DNA of 64,000 nucleotides from Deltaproteobacteria bacterium (GTDB lineage Bacteria > Desulfobacterota > Syntrophobacteria > Syntrophobacterales > Syntrophobacteraceae), in assembly GCA_012517315.1 (NCBI GenBank), contig JAAYVE010000059.1, positions 124,001 through 188,000 on the forward strand. The letters are read 5' to 3'. The notes below the pieces were generated by a model. That model saw only the letters and a list, made by a program, of their open reading frames with translations. It had not been told where the DNA came from and did not search any database. A program made the translations under genes and the position numbers. Of the stretch, positions 62,521 to 64,000 are shown piece by piece; the stretch's first letter is position 1; each line of letters starts with the position of its first letter.

Positions 62521-63819
62521 TCACAACCCGTTGACCCTGTGGTCAAACACCCGCTTGCTCTTGCGCTCCGTGCGGGGCAGTGCTCCATAATCTACCACTT
62601 CCACCTGGGCGCGCACGAGAATTTGTCTTCTGATTTCATGAGTGATCTGCTCCACCAGTTGCCTGTCAGAGTCCGGGCAGTCGTCTCCCAGCCGTTCCAC
62701 CTTGATGAGCATGATATCCCTGCCGTCCTCCCTCCGGTACAGATGCACCTGGTACTCGCTCCCGACACACGGGATCTGGGAGAGGACGTGGTCGATCTGG
62801 CCGGGGTAGATGTTCACGGCCCTGTAGATGAACATGTCGTCGGAGCGACCCAGCAGGTGATCGTGCCTTGGCAGGATGTTGCCGCAGGGACAGGGGTCGG
62901 GAAGCAGGCGGGTCAGGTCCCGGGTTCGATAGCGAATGAGGGGAGAAGCTTCCTTTCTCAGGCTCGTGACCACCATTTCTCCGATTTCCCCAGGGGGAAC
63001 AGGCTCGAGGCTTTCCGGGTCGAGAATCTCCAGGAGGTAGTAATCCGCCCAGTAATGGACTCCCTGGTGTGCGCCACATTCCAGGCCGGTGCCCGGACCG
63101 TAGAGTTCCGTCAAGCCGGTGATGTCGAAAAGTTCCCCAGCACCCGTGATTTCCTGAATGCGGCTGCGCATGCGCCGGCTGTGCCGCTCGGCCCCGAAGA
63201 TGAACTTCTTGAGGGCGATGCGTTCCCGGAGTCCTCTTTGCTCGATCTCTTCCGCCATGAGCAGGGCCATGGAGGCGGTGGCGCAGAAGACAGTGCTTTG
63301 CATGTCCACCAGCATCTGGCAGTGAATTTCGGAATTGGCCGGTCCGACAGGGATGGCCAGTGCCCCGAACTTTTCACAGCCCAGTTGGAAACCGACTCCT
63401 GCAGTCCAGAGCCCGTATCCCACGGCGATCTGGACGCGATCCTTCTTCGTGAGACCGGCCATTTGATAACACCGGGCGAACATGAAAGCCCAGTCATCAA
63501 TATCTTTCTGCGTGTAACTCAGCACCTTCCGTTTGCCGGTTGTGCCGGAGGAAGCGTGGACGCGGACGATGTCCTCGAAGGGAACCGAGCGGAGGGGAAA
63601 GGGGTAATCCGCCTGCAGATCCTGAGCGGTGGTGAAAGGCAGGCGCCGAAGGTCGTCCAGGGAGCGGATCTGCTCCGGTGTGACTCCCGCCTCGTTCAGC
63701 TTCCTTCGGTAATGATCGGAATGCCGATACGCGTGGGAGACGGTCCACTGCAGCCCCTTGAGTTGCAAGGCGGCCAATTCCTCACGAGATGAAACGGCCG
63801 GCATGAAAGAAAGATTCAT
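62521..63819 (-). CDS. Phenylacetate-CoA ligase family protein
   Basis: 432 residues. AMP-binding loop HASSGTTGKRKVLSYT, YGLWTAGVGFQLGCEKFGA, LTELYGPGTGLEC and LLGRSDDMFIYRAVNIYP (PaaK C-terminal domain) are visible. It activates phenylacetate or another aryl acid to the CoA thioester; several such genes in anaerobes act on aryl acids from amino acid degradation. ATG 63819 follows AGGAG. It is 65 bp upstream of the livK-like gene and likely co-transcribed. Confidence 0.9.
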   Translation of the reverse strand: MNLSFMPAVSSREELAALQLKGLQWTVSHAYRHSDHYRRKLNEAGVTPEQIRSLDDLRRLPFTTAQDLQADYPFPLRSVPFEDIVRVHASSGTTGKRKVLSYTQKDIDDWAFMFARCYQMAGLTKKDRVQIAVGYGLWTAGVGFQLGCEKFGALAIPVGPANSEIHCQMLVDMQSTVFCATASMALLMAEEIEQRGLRERIALKKFIFGAERHSRRMRSRIQEITGAGELFDITGLTELYGPGTGLECGAHQGVHYWADYYLLEILDPESLEPVPPGEIGEMVVTSLRKEASPLIRYRTRDLTRLLPDPCPCGNILPRHDHLLGRSDDMFIYRAVNIYPGQIDHVLSQIPCVGSEYQVHLYRREDGRDIMLIKVERLGDDCPDSDRQLVEQITHEIRRQILVRAQVEVVDYGALPRTERKSKRVFDHRVNGL

Positions 63820-63926
63820 TCCAAATCTCCTGGGGGTTCCATGTGAAGTGCTCCAACCAGGCCGAGCGCGGCCGGGTTCGCCCATGAAAGGGGCTTCCCT
63901 GCCCGATGTGCCGTCGCGTCCGCACC

Positions 63927-63955
63927 TCCATACCAAAAAGAATGAGGTTTTTCAA
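63927..63955 (-). promoter_or_regulatory. Candidate promoter for paaK-livK
   Basis: On the minus strand TTGAAA (63955-63950), 17-bp spacer, TATGGA (63932-63927), about 108 bp before ATG 63819. Confidence 0.4.
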
Positions 63956-64000
63956 AAAACTTGTGGGGTTCACACAATCCTCGTGGCGTTATGGGTAAAG

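Overview
The window is GC-rich, densely coded bacterial chromosome with short or overlapping intergenic spaces and frequent GTG/TTG starts. Gene content points to an anaerobic, Gram-negative deltaproteobacterium (Desulfobacterota). The clues are a glutaredoxin plus ferredoxin-thioredoxin reductase pair, a DUF362 ferredoxin protein, an AmrS-type radical SAM enzyme, a MucR-like regulator, tandem atypical Hsp70s with DUF2760, a LivK-type binding protein next to a PaaK-type ligase, and a full LPS inner-core locus. A Syntrophobacteraceae-like lineage is my guess; no rRNA or other phylogenetic marker is present to settle it. I found no tRNA, rRNA, CRISPR, IS element or prophage.

Layout. 0-7 kb: end of a glycerophosphodiesterase, an Smr protein, an exported protein, an adenosine-kinase-like PfkB enzyme, uvrB, an HTH/Zn-ribbon regulator and a DUF362 ferredoxin protein. 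7-11.5 kb: a short-Q-loop cytochrome bd oxidase operon (cydA, cydB and a 39-codon DUF2474-like gene overlapping the cydB end), an FMN reductase and a MetE-like protein. 11.5-22.3 kb, all minus strand: lpxK, rtcA, a FAU-1-like ribonuclease gene, DUF2760, two Hsp70 paralogues, an ArsA/Get3-like ATPase and a small Cys-rich protein. 22.6-31 kb: TIGR02757, the glutaredoxin/FTR pair, MucR-like regulator, endonuclease III-like/AmrS pair, a methyltransferase, ilvD and a TYW1-like radical SAM protein. 31-37 kb: a two-domain M16 peptidase, an ATP-grasp-like protein, a helicase with eroded motifs and a small helical protein. 37-42.7 kb: panC-panD-metK-ahcY-mltA. 43-45 kb: acetoacetyl-CoA synthetase. 45-61 kb: LPS core and surface glycan locus. 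61-64 kb: livK-like and paaK-like genes.

How genes work together. MetE-like protein, MetK, AhcY and the adenosine kinase could form the methionine/SAM cycle. In the LPS locus, waaF, msbA, an LpxL-type acyltransferase, waaC, a GT2, a third GT9 heptosyltransferase, five GT4-like transferases, a sulfotransferase and a methyltransferase run as one translationally coupled series. The convergent cysC would supply PAPS for the sulfotransferase, which suggests a sulfated surface glycan.

Most worth a second look: a 25-bp tandem duplication that breaks the natural start of a WaaG-like glycosyltransferase gene; a strong terminator 10 bp before waaF; the rtcA/FAU-1 RNA-end-processing pair next to a DUF2760-Hsp70 set; and a helicase of the type found in TOTE conflict systems whose motifs I, II, III and VI are all altered.
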